Notes: generated from the letters alone by a model not told the origin. DNA of 64,000 bases from Mesorhizobium sp. ORS 3359 (GCA_000824845.1 CCNC01000074.1:104995-168994), one strand, 5' to 3'. Shown: positions 26,672 to 35,654, counted from the stretch's first letter. Made by a program: numbers and translations.

Positions 26672-26970
26672 AGGTACTGACCGCGAACAGGCTCTCCGAC
26701 GGCATCGCCGTCTGGTACGCCGACGGCGGCTGGGCGGAGACGGTCGGTCATGCCGATATCGCGCATGACAAGACGGGGGAGGACCGGCTGGAAACGATCG
26801 GCGCCGCGGCCGCCGCCAACAATGAGGTGGTCGATGTCAATCTGATCGACGTCGAAGTGGTCGATGGTCTGGTCGAGCCGGTGCGGCTGCGCGAAAAGAT
26901 CCGCGCCGCCGGGCCGACCATCCGCACCGATCTCGGCAAGCAGGCGGCCCCGGAAGCTATCGGGGCGTAG
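26668..26970 (+). CDS. DUF2849 protein of the sulphite-reduction operon
   Basis: A 100-residue cytoplasmic protein (KVLTANRLSDGIAVWYADGGW at the start) that matches DUF2849. It overlaps cysG by four bases and is followed after 44 bases by cysI, a placement usual in Rhizobiales. The conserved position implies a role in assimilatory sulphite reduction, perhaps with siroheme delivery or electron supply, but no function is known. Confidence 0.85.
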   Translation: MKVLTANRLSDGIAVWYADGGWAETVGHADIAHDKTGEDRLETIGAAAAANNEVVDVNLIDVEVVDGLVEPVRLREKIRAAGPTIRTDLGKQAAPEAIGA

Positions 26971-27014
26971 AATTTTAGAAAAGCAGCGGGCGGACGCGCC
27001 CGGAAAGACGAAGC

Positions 27015-28685
27015 ATGTACCGTTACGACGAGTTCGACCAGGATTTTGTTCACGCCCGCGTCGCCGAGTTCAGCGACCAGGTGCAGCGCCGGCTTGCTGG
27101 CGAGATCACCGAGGACCAGTTCCGGCCGCTCAGGCTGATGAACGGCGTCTATCTGCAGCTGCACGCCTATATGCTGCGCATCGCCGTGCCCTATGGCACG
27201 CTGAACAGCAGGCAGTTGCGCATGCTCGGCCATATCGCGCGCAAATACGACAAGGGCTACGGCCACTTCACCACGCGCCAGAACATCCAGTTCAACTGGC
27301 CGGCGCTGTCGGACATTCCGGCGATCCTGGCCGATCTCGCCAGCGTTGAGATGCATGCCATCCAGACCAGCGGCAACTGCATCCGCAACGTCACCGCCGA
27401 TCATTTCGCGGGCGCCGCCGCCGACGAGGTTGCCGATCCGCGCCCCTATGCGGAAATCCTGCGTCAATGGTCTTCGGTGCATCCGGAATTCTCGTTCCTG
27501 CCGCGCAAGTTCAAGATCGCGGTCACCGGCGCCGAGCGCGACCGCGCCGCCATCCAGACGCATGACATTGGCCTGCATTTGAAGAAGAACGCGGCCGGCG
27601 AGCTTGGCTTCGCCGTCTATGTCGGCGGCGGCCAGGGCCGCACGCCGATGGTGGCCAAGAAGATCCGCGATTTCCTGCCGGAAGCCGATCTTCTGTCCTA
27701 CTGCACGGCGATCCTGCGCGTTTACAATCTCTACGGCCGCCGCGACAACAAGTACAAGGCGCGCATCAAGATCCTTGTGCACGAGACCGGCGTGGAGGAG
27801 ATCACCCGCCAGATCGAAGCCGAATGGCAGGAGCTGAAGGACGCCGAGCTGAAGCTGCCGGAGGCGGACATTCAGGCCATCAACGCCTATTTCGCGCCGC
27901 CGGCGCTGACCGCCCGGCCTGAGGGCGACGATGCGGTGAAGCAGGCGCGGCTCGATTCCAAGAGCTTTTCGGAATGGCTCGACCAGAATGTCGTGACGCA
28001 TCGCCATCCCGACTATGCGGCGGTCACGATCTCGCTCAAGGGCATCGGCGAGGTGCCCGGCGACGCCAGCGACAGCCAGATGGAAGCGGTGGCCGACATC
28101 GCCGAGAAATACGCCTTCGACGAGCTGCGCGTCAGCCACGAACAGAACCTCATCCTGCCGCATGTCGCGCGCGCCGACCTGAAGAAGGTCTATGATGCGC
28201 TGGTGGAGATCGGTCTCGCGACGGCCAATTCCAACCTGATCAGCGACATCATCTCGTGCCCCGGCCTCGATTATTGCGCGCTGGCCACGGCGCGCTCGAT
28301 CCCGATCGCGCAGGAAATCTCGCAGCGCTTCGCCTCGCTGGAGCGGCAGCGCGAGATCGGCGAGTTGAAGCTGAAGATCTCCGGCTGCATCAATGCCTGC
28401 GGCCACCACCATGTCGGCCATATCGGCATTCTCGGCGTCGAGAAGAAAGGCTCCGAGCTCTACCAGGTGACGCTCGGCGGCTCGGCCGACGAGAACACCT
28501 CCGTGGGCGAGATCATCGGCCGCGGCTTCTCTTCCGAAGAGATCACCGATGCCATCGAGCAGATCGTCGACACCTACCTCGGCCTTCGGCTCAGTTCCGA
28601 CGAACGTTTTATCGACGCCTACCGCCGAGTCGGTCCCGCGCCGTTCAAGGAGGCGCTCTATGCTGGCGAAACCAAGGCCGCTTGA
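27015..28685 (+). CDS. cysI: Sulphite reductase hemoprotein (nitrite/sulphite reductase family)
   Basis: A 556-residue siroheme/[4Fe-4S] enzyme with two ferredoxin-like half domains. The cluster and siroheme ligands are visible as Cys415 and Cys421 (SCPGLDYC) and Cys458 and Cys462 (GCINACGHH). The HFTTRQNIQFNW and SGNCIRNVTAD segments bind siroheme and anion. It reduces sulphite to sulphide with six electrons. No CysJ flavoprotein is adjacent, so the electron donor may be ferredoxin or an unlinked reductase. Position between siroheme synthase and APS reductase supports sulphite over nitrite. Confidence 0.92.
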   Translation: MYRYDEFDQDFVHARVAEFSDQVQRRLAGEITEDQFRPLRLMNGVYLQLHAYMLRIAVPYGTLNSRQLRMLGHIARKYDKGYGHFTTRQNIQFNWPALSDIPAILADLASVEMHAIQTSGNCIRNVTADHFAGAAADEVADPRPYAEILRQWSSVHPEFSFLPRKFKIAVTGAERDRAAIQTHDIGLHLKKNAAGELGFAVYVGGGQGRTPMVAKKIRDFLPEADLLSYCTAILRVYNLYGRRDNKYKARIKILVHETGVEEITRQIEAEWQELKDAELKLPEADIQAINAYFAPPALTARPEGDDAVKQARLDSKSFSEWLDQNVVTHRHPDYAAVTISLKGIGEVPGDASDSQMEAVADIAEKYAFDELRVSHEQNLILPHVARADLKKVYDALVEIGLATANSNLISDIISCPGLDYCALATARSIPIAQEISQRFASLERQREIGELKLKISGCINACGHHHVGHIGILGVEKKGSELYQVTLGGSADENTSVGEIIGRGFSSEEITDAIEQIVDTYLGLRLSSDERFIDAYRRVGPAPFKEALYAGETKAA

Positions 28686-29424
28686 CCGTATTGTCGACGT
28701 CGAGGCCGGCATCGCCGCCGAAGCGGCGGGGCTCGACGCGCTGCTCGGCCATCTGAAGCCGATCGAGATCATCGAGCGCGCGGCGCGCGAATCCTTTCGC
28801 GGCGAGGTCGCGGCGGTTTCGTCCTTCGGCGCGGATTCGGCGGTGCTGCTGCACATGATCTCGGAGATCGACCGCACGCTGCCGGTGATCTTCCTCGACA
28901 CCGGCAAGCATTTCGAGGAGACGCTCGGCTATCGCGACGCGCTGGTCGCCGATTTCGGCCTGACGGATGTAAGGGTGATCAAGCCGGACGAGGCGGCGCT
29001 CGAACGCGTCGATCCGACCGGCCAGCTCAACGAGACCGACACGGACGCCTGCTGCAATGTGCGCAAGGTGGAGCCGCTGGCGCGCGGCGTCGAGCCGTTC
29101 CGGGCCTGGTTCACCGGGCGCAAGCGCTTCCAGGCCTCCACGCGGGCGGCGTTGCCCGTCTTCGAGGCGGTCGGCTCGCGCATCCGCATCAATCCGCTCG
29201 CGCATTGGACGACGTCGGATCAGGCCGACTATATGCGCGCGCATGCGCTGCGCGAAAATCCGCTCGTCGCCTATGGCTATCTCTCGATCGGCTGCTTCCC
29301 CTGCACGCAGCCGGTACAGCCCGGCGAGGACGCACGCAGCGGCCGCTGGGCCGGGCACGCCAAGACCGAGTGCGGTATCCACCTCTCCGGACTGGAGAAG
29401 TCGCTGACCGACGCCTCTCTTTAG
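28660..29424 (+). CDS. cysH: Assimilatory adenylyl-sulphate (APS/PAPS) reductase
   Basis: A 254-residue PP-loop enzyme (SSFGADSAVLL) ending with the catalytic ECGIH motif. Two pairs, Cys131-Cys132 (DACCNVRK) and Cys212/Cys215 (GCFPC), form the CC...CxxC [4Fe-4S] signature of APS-using reductases, so APS is the likelier substrate than PAPS. It makes sulphite for the enzyme encoded just upstream. The start is set by AAGGAGG (28647-28653) seven bases before ATG 28660, which lies 26 bases inside cysI. Confidence 0.92.
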   Translation: MLAKPRPLDRIVDVEAGIAAEAAGLDALLGHLKPIEIIERAARESFRGEVAAVSSFGADSAVLLHMISEIDRTLPVIFLDTGKHFEETLGYRDALVADFGLTDVRVIKPDEAALERVDPTGQLNETDTDACCNVRKVEPLARGVEPFRAWFTGRKRFQASTRAALPVFEAVGSRIRINPLAHWTTSDQADYMRAHALRENPLVAYGYLSIGCFPCTQPVQPGEDARSGRWAGHAKTECGIHLSGLEKSLTDASL

Positions 29425-29434
29425 GATACGCGAT

Positions 29435-29552
29435 ATTCAGGTGAGGCCGGCCTGCAAATGGCGACTTCCTGCGCTTCCGGTGCTCACGTACTTCAAGTAC
29501 GCTCCGCTCTGGTTCTCGGAAGCCACCATTTTCGGCTCGGCCTGACCTGAAT
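29435..29552. repeat. 118-base imperfect palindrome between cysH and the DUF934 gene
   Basis: The outer arms ATTCAGGTGAGGCCG (29435 onward) and CGGCCTGACCTGAAT (ending 29552) pair almost perfectly. Inner blocks pair too (AAATGG with CCATTT, CTTCC with GGAAG) around the centre GTACTTCAAGTAC. Transcribed, it would form one long hairpin. It looks like a mobile intergenic palindrome of rhizobia (RIME-like class) and splits the sulphur operon, possibly lowering or stabilising downstream expression. Confidence 0.75.
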
Positions 29553-29593
29553 CTCGACATATCCTTCGAAACTTTGGGACTTTAGGATTTTTG

Positions 29594-30133
29594 ATGACTG
29601 GATCGACGACGGCGGGGACCCGCCTCTGGACCCCGAACGGTTTTCGCGAGGACGAGTGGACGCATGCCGAAAGCGCCGAGGCGCTTGCCGGCAATGGCCG
29701 CTTCATCCTGCCGTTGCAGGCTTTTCTCGGGCTGGATGAAGAAATCCGCAAGTCAGCCAAGGAACGCCTCGGCGTGCTGCTGCAGCCCGGCGACGAACTC
29801 GACAAGATAACCGGCCTGCTGGATCAGCTGTCACTGGTGGCGCTCGCCTTCCCGGCCTTCAATGACGGCCGCTCCTTTTCCAAGGGCGAGTTGCTGCGCG
29901 CGCGGCATCATTTCACGGGCGCGGTGCGCGCCACTGGCCAGGTGCTGGTCGACCAGCTGCCGCATATGCTGCGGCTCGGCTTCGACGAGTTCGAGGTTTC
30001 CAATCCGGTGCTGTTGAAGCGGCTGGAGGAAGGGCGTATCGGCGGGCTGCCGGTCTATTACCAGCCGGCCGTGGAACCGGAGCCCAAGGGCCCGAAATAT
30101 TCCTGGCGGCGCAAGCGCGCCGGACCAGAGTGA
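29594..30133 (+). CDS. DUF934 protein of the sulphur-assimilation operon
   Basis: A 179-residue cytoplasmic protein (NGRFILPLQAFLGL, then LVALAFPAFNDGRSFSKGELLR, and LPHMLRLGFDEFEV) that matches DUF934. In alphaproteobacteria it regularly follows cysI/cysH and is sometimes called an oxidoreductase, without biochemical proof. AGGA lies before the adjacent starts TTG 29591 and ATG 29594. It is separated from cysH by the 118-base palindrome. Confidence 0.85.
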   Translation: MTGSTTAGTRLWTPNGFREDEWTHAESAEALAGNGRFILPLQAFLGLDEEIRKSAKERLGVLLQPGDELDKITGLLDQLSLVALAFPAFNDGRSFSKGELLRARHHFTGAVRATGQVLVDQLPHMLRLGFDEFEVSNPVLLKRLEEGRIGGLPVYYQPAVEPEPKGPKYSWRRKRAGPE

Positions 30134-30171
30134 CGTCTGGTTGACCGTCATCCTGATCCAGTCTTTTGTAG

Positions 30172-30212
30172 GAGCATGATCTTTTCCGAACCCTCGGTTC
30201 GGGATCATGCTC
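30172..30212. repeat. Hairpin repeat, GAGCATGATC family (copy 1)
   Basis: Arms GAGCATGATC (30172-30181) and GATCATGCTC (30203-30212) are exact inverse complements, with an inner stem CCGAACC/GGTTCGG. It lies between the DUF934 and GMC oxidoreductase genes. Copies with the same arms occur at 52983-53032 and, partly, 61791-61880. Confidence 0.75.
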
Positions 30213-30297
30213 TGGCTAACGCAGCGGCATCTTTACAAGGCGCTTCAGCAGGCATTCTCTCAAGGGAACGGACGGAAAGATCCGCCGGGAGGGAACC

Positions 30298-31905
30298 ATG
30301 CGCTACGACTATGTCATTGCCGGCGGCGGCTCCGCCGGCTCGACGCTGGCCGCGAGACTTTCCGAGGACCCATCGAAGACGGTCTGCCTGCTCGAGGCGG
30401 GAGGCGCGGGCAAGGATCTCTTGATCCGCGCGCCGGCCGGCATCATCGCGCTGCTGCCTGGACGGCCGAAGATCAACAATTGGGGCTTCCAGACAGTACC
30501 GCAGGAAGGTCTCAACGGCCGCAGGGGCTATCAGCCGCGCGGCAAGGCTCTCGGCGGCTCCAGCGCCATCAACGCCATGCTCTACACGCGGGGCCATCGC
30601 CGCGACTATAACGAATGGGCCGAGCTCGGCTGCGACGGCTGGTCGTGGGACGAGGTGCTGCCCTATTTCCGGCGCGCCGAAGGCAACCAGCGCGGGGCCG
30701 ACGCGCTGCATGGCGGCGACGGGCCGCTGAGGGTCTGCGAGCAGCAGGAGCCGCGTGCGATCTCCAGGGCTTTCGTCGAGGCCTGCGGCGAGAACCAGAT
30801 CAGGCTCAACGACGATTTCAATGGGCCCGAGCAGGAAGGTGCCGGCCTCTATCAGGTGACGCAGTTCTGGGGTGAGCGCCGCAATGGCGAGCGCTGCTCG
30901 GCAGCAGCGGCCTACCTATATCCGGTGATGAACCGGCCGAACCTCACCGTGGTCACCGGCGCGCATGCGACGGGCGTGGTGCTCAACGGCAGGCGGGCCA
31001 CTGGCGTGCGCTACCGCAGCGGCAAGAGCGAGGCCGTGGCGGAAGCCAGGCGCGAGGTCATTCTTTGCGGCGGGGCGTTCGGTTCGCCGCAGCTGCTCCT
31101 GCTCTCGGGCATCGGACCGGCGGTCGAGCTTGCGGCGCACGGCATTCCGCTTGTCCACGAATTGCCGGGCGTCGGCAGGAACCTGCAGGACCATCTCGAT
31201 TTCATCCTCGCCTGGAAGTCCAGGCAGACGGATTTGATGGGCATCGGCCTCAGCGGCATGCCGGGCCTGATCCGGCACATGCTGCGCTGGCGCAAGGACG
31301 GAACCGGCATGATCGCCACCCCCTATGCCGAAGGCGGCGCTTTCCTGAAATCCGACCCGGCGATCGAGCGGCCCGACCTGCAATTGCATTTCTGCATCGC
31401 CATCGTCGACGACCATGGCCGCAAGCTGCATATGGGCTACGGCTTTTCCTGCCATGTCTGTGTGCTGCGGCCGGATTCGCGCGGCGAGGTGGGTTTGAAC
31501 AGCGCCGATCCACTGGCGCCGCCGCGCATCGATCCGCGCTTCCTCGAGGACGAGCGCGACGCCGAGCTTCTGCTCAAGGGCGTGCGAATGATGCGCGCCA
31601 TATTGGAGGCGCCGGCGCTGGCGAAATATCGCGCCAGGGAAATCTACACCGCAGGCGCTTCGAGCGATGCCGAACTGATGGCGCATATCAGGGCGCGCGC
31701 CGACACGATCTATCACCCCGCCGGCACCTGCAAGATGGGCGTCGACGACATGGCCGTGGTCGACCCGCAGCTCAAGGTGCGCGGGCTGGAAGGGTTGCGC
31801 GTCGTCGATGCCTCGGTGATGCCGACCCTGATCGGCGGCAATACCAATGCGCCGACGATCATGATTGCCGAGAAGGCCGCGGATATGATCCGGGCTGCGG
31901 TCTGA
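30298..31905 (+). CDS. GMC-family FAD-dependent oxidoreductase (choline dehydrogenase-like)
   Basis: A 535-residue flavoprotein with the N-terminal dinucleotide motif [20 protein letters not shown], the GMC signature around [19 protein letters not shown], the second signature [12 protein letters not shown] and the C-terminal [10 protein letters not shown] and [10 protein letters not shown] with the catalytic His. It oxidises an alcohol; choline is only one possibility, and no betB or betI lies nearby. GGGAGGG precedes the ATG. Confidence 0.87.
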   Translation: MRYDYVIAGGGSAGSTLAARLSEDPSKTVCLLEAGGAGKDLLIRAPAGIIALLPGRPKINNWGFQTVPQEGLNGRRGYQPRGKALGGSSAINAMLYTRGHRRDYNEWAELGCDGWSWDEVLPYFRRAEGNQRGADALHGGDGPLRVCEQQEPRAISRAFVEACGENQIRLNDDFNGPEQEGAGLYQVTQFWGERRNGERCSAAAAYLYPVMNRPNLTVVTGAHATGVVLNGRRATGVRYRSGKSEAVAEARREVILCGGAFGSPQLLLLSGIGPAVELAAHGIPLVHELPGVGRNLQDHLDFILAWKSRQTDLMGIGLSGMPGLIRHMLRWRKDGTGMIATPYAEGGAFLKSDPAIERPDLQLHFCIAIVDDHGRKLHMGYGFSCHVCVLRPDSRGEVGLNSADPLAPPRIDPRFLEDERDAELLLKGVRMMRAILEAPALAKYRAREIYTAGASSDAELMAHIRARADTIYHPAGTCKMGVDDMAVVDPQLKVRGLEGLRVVDASVMPTLIGGNTNAPTIMIAEKAADMIRAAV

Positions 31906-32097
31906 TCGTCGGTTCTTGGTCGGACCAACGTCTTCGGTACTGTCGCGGCGATGTCGCCTTGCCACGTCTGCCGAAGGATCGAATCCATCTGGTCAGACCA
32001 ATTTGGCGATTTGCGCTTCCCCTTTTGCCGTCCTCACCTTAGGATAGCGTTATTATTTTGCACCCCGAAATAAATAGCCAGCTAAGGGAGGAACGGC

Positions 32098-32718
32098 ATG
32101 GCCGGCAAGAAGATATTGATGCTCGTTGGCGAGTTCAGCGAGGAATACGAGATTTTCGTCTTTGAACAGGCCATGCATGCGGTCGGTCACACCGTCCATG
32201 TCGTGTGCCCGGACAAGAAGGCGGGCGACGTGCTCAAGACCTCGTTGCACGACTTCGAAGGCCACCAGACCTATACCGAAAAACTCGGCCACGACTACAT
32301 CCTCAACAAGACCTTCGCCGAGGTGAATCCGGCCGACTATGACGCGGTTTACGCCGCAGGCGGGCGCGGACCGGAATATATCCGCATCGACAAGCGCGTG
32401 CAGGCGCTGGTCAGGCACTTCCATGAGACCGGCAAGCCGATCTTCACCATCTGCCACGGCGTGCAGATCCTGATCGCGGTCGACGGCGTGGTGCGCGGCA
32501 AGAAAGTGGCGGCGCTGCAGTATTGTGAGCCGGAAGTGACGCTTGCCGGCGGCATCTATGTCGACGTCGCCCCGACCGGCGCGCATGTCGACGGCAATCT
32601 GGTGTCGGCGAAAGGCTGGCCGGGCCTTGCCGCTTTCATGCGGGAATGCCTGAAGGTGCTCGGCACGGAGATCAGCCACGGCGAAGCGCTGATGCGCGAC
32701 GACCGAAAGGCGGCCTAA
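32098..32718 (+). CDS. DJ-1/PfpI family protein
   Basis: A 206-residue class I glutamine-amidotransferase-like protein with the nucleophile-elbow motif TICHGVQIL (Cys after Ile) and the Glu-containing strand near the start (GEFSEEYEIF). Family members are stress-related glyoxalases, deglycases or peptidases; its activity is not determined. GGGAGG precedes the ATG. It stands alone, followed by hairpin repeats. Confidence 0.82.
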   Translation: MAGKKILMLVGEFSEEYEIFVFEQAMHAVGHTVHVVCPDKKAGDVLKTSLHDFEGHQTYTEKLGHDYILNKTFAEVNPADYDAVYAAGGRGPEYIRIDKRVQALVRHFHETGKPIFTICHGVQILIAVDGVVRGKKVAALQYCEPEVTLAGGIYVDVAPTGAHVDGNLVSAKGWPGLAAFMRECLKVLGTEISHGEALMRDDRKAA

Positions 32719-32815
32719 AGCGCGTCGCGATCTTTCAGATTCGCTCCATACGCTTTAGGTTTTTGATTTCAAGCATGTCTTTGTCCCGAAAGCGGTTTTC
32801 GGGAGACATGCTTTG
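32717..32815. repeat. Composite hairpin repeat, GCATGTCTTT family (copy A)
   Basis: Begins AAAGCGCGTCGCGATC just at the PfpI gene stop, continues through ATTCGCTCCAT and GCTTTAGGTTTT, and ends in a stem AGCATGTCT...AGACATGCT. A near-identical block of about 100 bases follows nth at 63201-63300 in the same orientation. The stem part occurs alone at 45041-45095. A likely non-coding mobile repeat that could also end transcription. Confidence 0.75.
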
Positions 32816-32823
32816 CTTGTTCT

Positions 32824-32872
32824 TGCGCAATTCCGGACGGAAAACCGCTACACACTTTTTCTGGAATTGGTC
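32824..32872. repeat. Inverted repeat, GCAATTCC family (copy 1)
   Basis: Contains GCGCAATTCCGGACGG, AAAACCGCT and a closing TGGAATTG. The reverse complement matches 63921-63972 closely. A third element with the same ends is at 57683-57729. Confidence 0.7.
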
Positions 32873-32888
32873 TAACCGCGGCGCGCGG

Positions 32889-33089
32889 CTATCGACGCCG
32901 CTCGCCGCCGGCTTTCCTGGCATCCGCGGCGTCCAGGCGATCAAGCAGGTCGCTCAGCCGCCGAGGCACCTCTTTTTCCAGGCGAAATGCCGGCAAGGTG
33001 CGCAGAAAGCGCTTTGTCGCTTCGCTGCCTGCCTGCCGCCTGATATCGTTGGCCAATTCGGCGCGCCGGTTGCCGTTGTTGCCGTTCAT
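32889..33089 (-). CDS. Small conserved-looking hypothetical protein
   Basis: A 66-residue hydrophilic protein with the core RRAELANDIRRQAGSEATKRFLRTLPAF and a helical RRLSDLLDRLDAADAR. I recognise no family. The amphipathic, charge-balanced composition looks protein-like, unlike the upstream part of the same frame, so I start at ATG 33089. The ribosome site is weak. It is divergent from grpE. Confidence 0.5.
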   Translation of the reverse strand: MNGNNGNRRAELANDIRRQAGSEATKRFLRTLPAFRLEKEVPRRLSDLLDRLDAADARKAGGERRR

Positions 33090-33237
33090 CGTCCCAAAAT
33101 CCTGTGTCGGCTTCGAAACTCCTCCAGCCCGTTTATGGTTCCCGCAACGGCATTCGAGGGCAAGCAAAGCCGCGTGATACGGTAAAATTTGAATTAATTT
33201 GGAATGATGGCTCGACATCCGCAGCGAGCGCTTACCC

Positions 33238-33266
33238 CTTGATTTTTGGCCTCCAAACCTCGATAT
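33238..33266 (+). promoter_or_regulatory. Candidate RpoH-type promoter of grpE
   Basis: CTTGAT at 33238-33243 is followed after 16 bases by TCGATAT. This is close to the rhizobial heat-shock consensus (CTTGAC, 16-17 bases, CYTATNT) and lies 42 bases before the grpE start. The match is partial. Confidence 0.35.
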
Positions 33267-33307
33267 CGGGCGCAAATCCAGACCAATCCGAATGACGGGA
33301 AACGGCG

Positions 33308-33940
33308 ATGAGCGACCAGGCAAAAGACGAACGCACGCCCGAAGATATGGAAGCCACCCAGGCTTCCGGCGAGCGTGCGGAAGGTGGCGTCGACGGCGAC
33401 TATGAAGCGCTCGTGCGGCTGCTGAAGGAAAACGAGGAACTGAAGGACCGCGCGTTGCGCGTCGCGGCCGAAATGGAGAATTTGCGGCGGCGCACCGCGC
33501 GCGACGTGCATGACGCGCGCACTTACGCGGTGGCCAATTTCGCGCGCGACATGCTGTCTGTATCGGACAATCTGCGCCGCGCGCTCGATGCCATTCCGGC
33601 CGAGGCCAAGGCCTCCGGCGATGCCGGCTTCAAGGCATTGATCGAGGGCGTCGACCTCACCGAACGCGCCATGCTTTCGGCGCTGGAGCGCCACGGCGTG
33701 AAGAAACTCGCCCCCGAAGGCGAGAAGTTCGATCCGAACTTCCACCAGGCGATGTTCGAGGTGCCCAATCCGGAAGTCCCGGCCGGCACTGTCGTCCAGG
33801 TGGTGCAGCCCGGCTATTCGATCGGCGAGCGCGTGTTGCGGCCGGCAATGGTCGGTGTCGCCAAGGGTGGCCCGAAGGCAACCGCCGAGGCGAAGGTCGA
33901 GCCCGGCCCGGTGAACGAGCAGGCCGAGAAGGATGCTTGA
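33308..33940 (+). CDS. grpE: GrpE, nucleotide exchange factor of DnaK
   Basis: A 210-residue protein with an acidic N-terminal tail, a long coiled-coil helix ([25 protein letters not shown]) and the C-terminal beta domain with [16 protein letters not shown] and [28 protein letters not shown], the GrpE signature. It releases ADP from DnaK in the cytoplasm. The C-terminal 20 residues are a variable tail. A candidate heat-shock promoter lies upstream. Confidence 0.95.
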   Translation: MSDQAKDERTPEDMEATQASGERAEGGVDGDYEALVRLLKENEELKDRALRVAAEMENLRRRTARDVHDARTYAVANFARDMLSVSDNLRRALDAIPAEAKASGDAGFKALIEGVDLTERAMLSALERHGVKKLAPEGEKFDPNFHQAMFEVPNPEVPAGTVVQVVQPGYSIGERVLRPAMVGVAKGGPKATAEAKVEPGPVNEQAEKDA

Positions 33941-33941
33941 T

Positions 33942-34034
33942 AGTGAGTAGCGAATAGGGAGTAGTGAGTAGGGGACTGATATTCGTCTGCGGCTTCGTGC
34001 TATTTCCCTACTCACTATTCGCTACTCACTACTC
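33942..34034. repeat. Inverted repeat of GAGTAGCGAATAG units after grpE
   Basis: The left arm (33942-33973) reads AGTGAGTAGCGAATAGGG and then AGTAGTGAGTAGGG. The right arm (34006-34034) is CCCTACTCACTATTCGCTAC and onward, its inverse complement apart from a six-base insertion. It fills the gap between grpE and the TRIC gene. A relative lies at 34676-34770. Confidence 0.75.
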
Positions 34035-34042
34035 GCTCGCTC

Positions 34043-34675
34043 ATGAATCCCATCGCCTTGCTCGACTATGCCGGCGTCGCCGTCTTCGCGGCGACGGGCG
34101 CGCTTGCCGCGTCGCGCAAGCAGCTCGACATCATCGGCTTCCTGTTCCTGGCCAGCATCACTGGCATCGGCGGCGGCACGCTGCGCGACGTCATCCTCAA
34201 CCTGCCCGTATTCTGGGTCGCCAACAGCGGCTATGTGCTGATCTGCGCGGTCGTCGCGGTGCTGGTCTTCTTCAGCGCCCACCGCTTCGAATCCCGCTAC
34301 AAGCTTCTGCTCTGGCTGGATGCCATCGGGCTTGCCGCGTTCTCGGTGATGGGTGCCGCAAAGGGGCTGGCGATCACCGGTTCGCCTGTCGTGTCGGTCA
34401 TCACGGGCGTGCTGACGGCAACCTCCGGCGGCATTTTGCGCGACCTGCTTGCCGGCGAGCCTTCGGTGCTGCTCAGGCCCGAAATCTATGTCACGGCCGC
34501 CCTTGCCGGCGCCGCCATCTTCACCCTTGGCGATCTTGCCGGCCTGCCGACGCTGGCGTCCAGCCTGCTCGGCTTCGCGGGCGCGTTCGTGGTACGCGGC
34601 GGGGCGCTTAAATTCGGCTGGTCGTTTGCGGCCTATCGGAGTCGGCCGGGGCGAAGGCCGGAAGATATTCCGTGA
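34043..34675 (+). CDS. TRIC-type cation channel / UPF0126 membrane protein
   Basis: A 210-residue inner-membrane protein with seven hydrophobic segments arranged as two three-helix repeats, each with a glycine-rich turn: GIGGGTLRDVILN in the first half and TSGGILRDLLAGEP in the second. This is the UPF0126 pattern, now grouped with trimeric intracellular cation channels; some members are called glycine transporters. Physiological role here is unknown. Confidence 0.87.
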   Translation: MNPIALLDYAGVAVFAATGALAASRKQLDIIGFLFLASITGIGGGTLRDVILNLPVFWVANSGYVLICAVVAVLVFFSAHRFESRYKLLLWLDAIGLAAFSVMGAAKGLAITGSPVVSVITGVLTATSGGILRDLLAGEPSVLLRPEIYVTAALAGAAIFTLGDLAGLPTLASSLLGFAGAFVVRGGALKFGWSFAAYRSRPGRRPEDIP

Positions 34676-34770
34676 GGGAGTAGCGAATAGGGAGTGGCGA
34701 GTAGAGATTACCCGAGATACCGTTCTATTCGCTATTCGCTATTCGCTATTCGCTATTCGCTATTCGCTAT
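34676..34770. repeat. GAGTAGCGAATAG repeat with a six-copy heptamer tract
   Basis: The left part (34678-34705) has GAGTAGCGAATAGGGAGT. The right part contains the heptamer CTATTCG repeated six times exactly (34725-34766) plus CTAT. The two sides are inversely complementary. Tandem 7-mers are prone to slippage, so copy number probably varies between strains. Confidence 0.85.
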
Positions 34771-35654
34771 GCCGCGAAGCGCTGCCCTTCGCCGCCATAA
34801 TAGTTGACATAGCGGGCGCCGATCTCCTTGACCGGCATGACGACGAAGACGTCGACGGTCGAGAATTCGTGGTCGATCACGCAGCCGTCGCCGATGCGGG
34901 CGCCGACGCGCAGGTAACCCTTGACCAGCGGCGGCATGGCGGCGATCGCCGCCTTGGTGTTCACCGCCTCGATCGGCATCAGGTCCATCGAGCAGTAGCG
35001 CCCCGGAACCGCCCGGACATCCCAGGCGGAATTGGTGCGGCAATGATGGGCAAGATAGGTCAGCGCCTCGGCATGCGCCGCCGGCACGATGCCGTGGAAG
35101 GAGGCGCAGCCAGTCATCACGCCGATGCCGTAATGGTTGATGTAAGCCCAGATGCCTTGCCACAGCGCCTCGATGGTGCGCTTGGAGCGGTATTCGGGCA
35201 GAACGCAGGAGCGGCCGAGCTCGAGGAAGCGCTGGCCGGGATGGCGCGCGATCAGCTTGGTGAGCTCGAACTCGCCCTCGGAATAGAAGCCGCCGGCGGT
35301 CGCGGCGATCTCCTGCCGCAGCAGGCGATAGGTGCCGACGATACGGCGGTGCTCGGGACCGGGAAGGGACGTGTCCAACACGAGAAGGTGATCGCAGAGC
35401 GGGTCGAAACGGTCGGCATCGCGCCGGTCCTGCGCCTGGAACAGGTCCTTCCTCGCGCCAAGCTCGTCATAAAATACCCGATAGCGGACTTCCTGGGCGG
35501 CGGCGATCTCAGCCTCGTTGCGGGCGAGCCGCACCTCGAGGTTGCCGATCCGGCCCAGCGGAGCGCCGCTTGCGACGGCGTCGGCAGTGCGGGCAGCGAG
35601 CAGGGCGCCGCCGGCATTCGGCCGAGTGTCACATTCAGGCATGACTGTATGCAC
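34767..35654 (-). CDS. olsB: L-ornithine N-alpha-acyltransferase OlsB
   Basis: A 295-residue GNAT-fold acyltransferase of the ornithine-lipid pathway. Typical stretches are EVRYRVFYDELGA, FDPLCDHLLVLD, FLELGRSCVLPEYRSKRTIEALW (written with a break: FLELGRSCVLPEY, RSKRTIEALW) and the C-terminal PLVKGYLRVGA. It transfers 3-hydroxyacyl groups from acyl-carrier protein to ornithine, giving the lyso-lipid acylated by OlsA. The start is GTG 35654, set by AAGGAG eight bases before; ATG 35642 lacks a site. The C terminus overlaps the heptamer repeat by a few bases. No olsA is adjacent. Confidence 0.88.
   Translation of the reverse strand: MHTVMPECDTRPNAGGALLAARTADAVASGAPLGRIGNLEVRLARNEAEIAAAQEVRYRVFYDELGARKDLFQAQDRRDADRFDPLCDHLLVLDTSLPGPEHRRIVGTYRLLRQEIAATAGGFYSEGEFELTKLIARHPGQRFLELGRSCVLPEYRSKRTIEALWQGIWAYINHYGIGVMTGCASFHGIVPAAHAEALTYLAHHCRTNSAWDVRAVPGRYCSMDLMPIEAVNTKAAIAAMPPLVKGYLRVGARIGDGCVIDHEFSTVDVFVVMPVKEIGARYVNYYGGEGQRFAA

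Noticed and set aside
26748..28907. 719-codon open frame opposite cysI
   Set aside because: Shadow of cysI and its neighbours; cysI carries intact siroheme ligands on the plus strand.
29435..34770. CRISPR array
   Set aside because: The repeats are palindromes or contiguous heptamers without unique spacers, and no cas genes are present.
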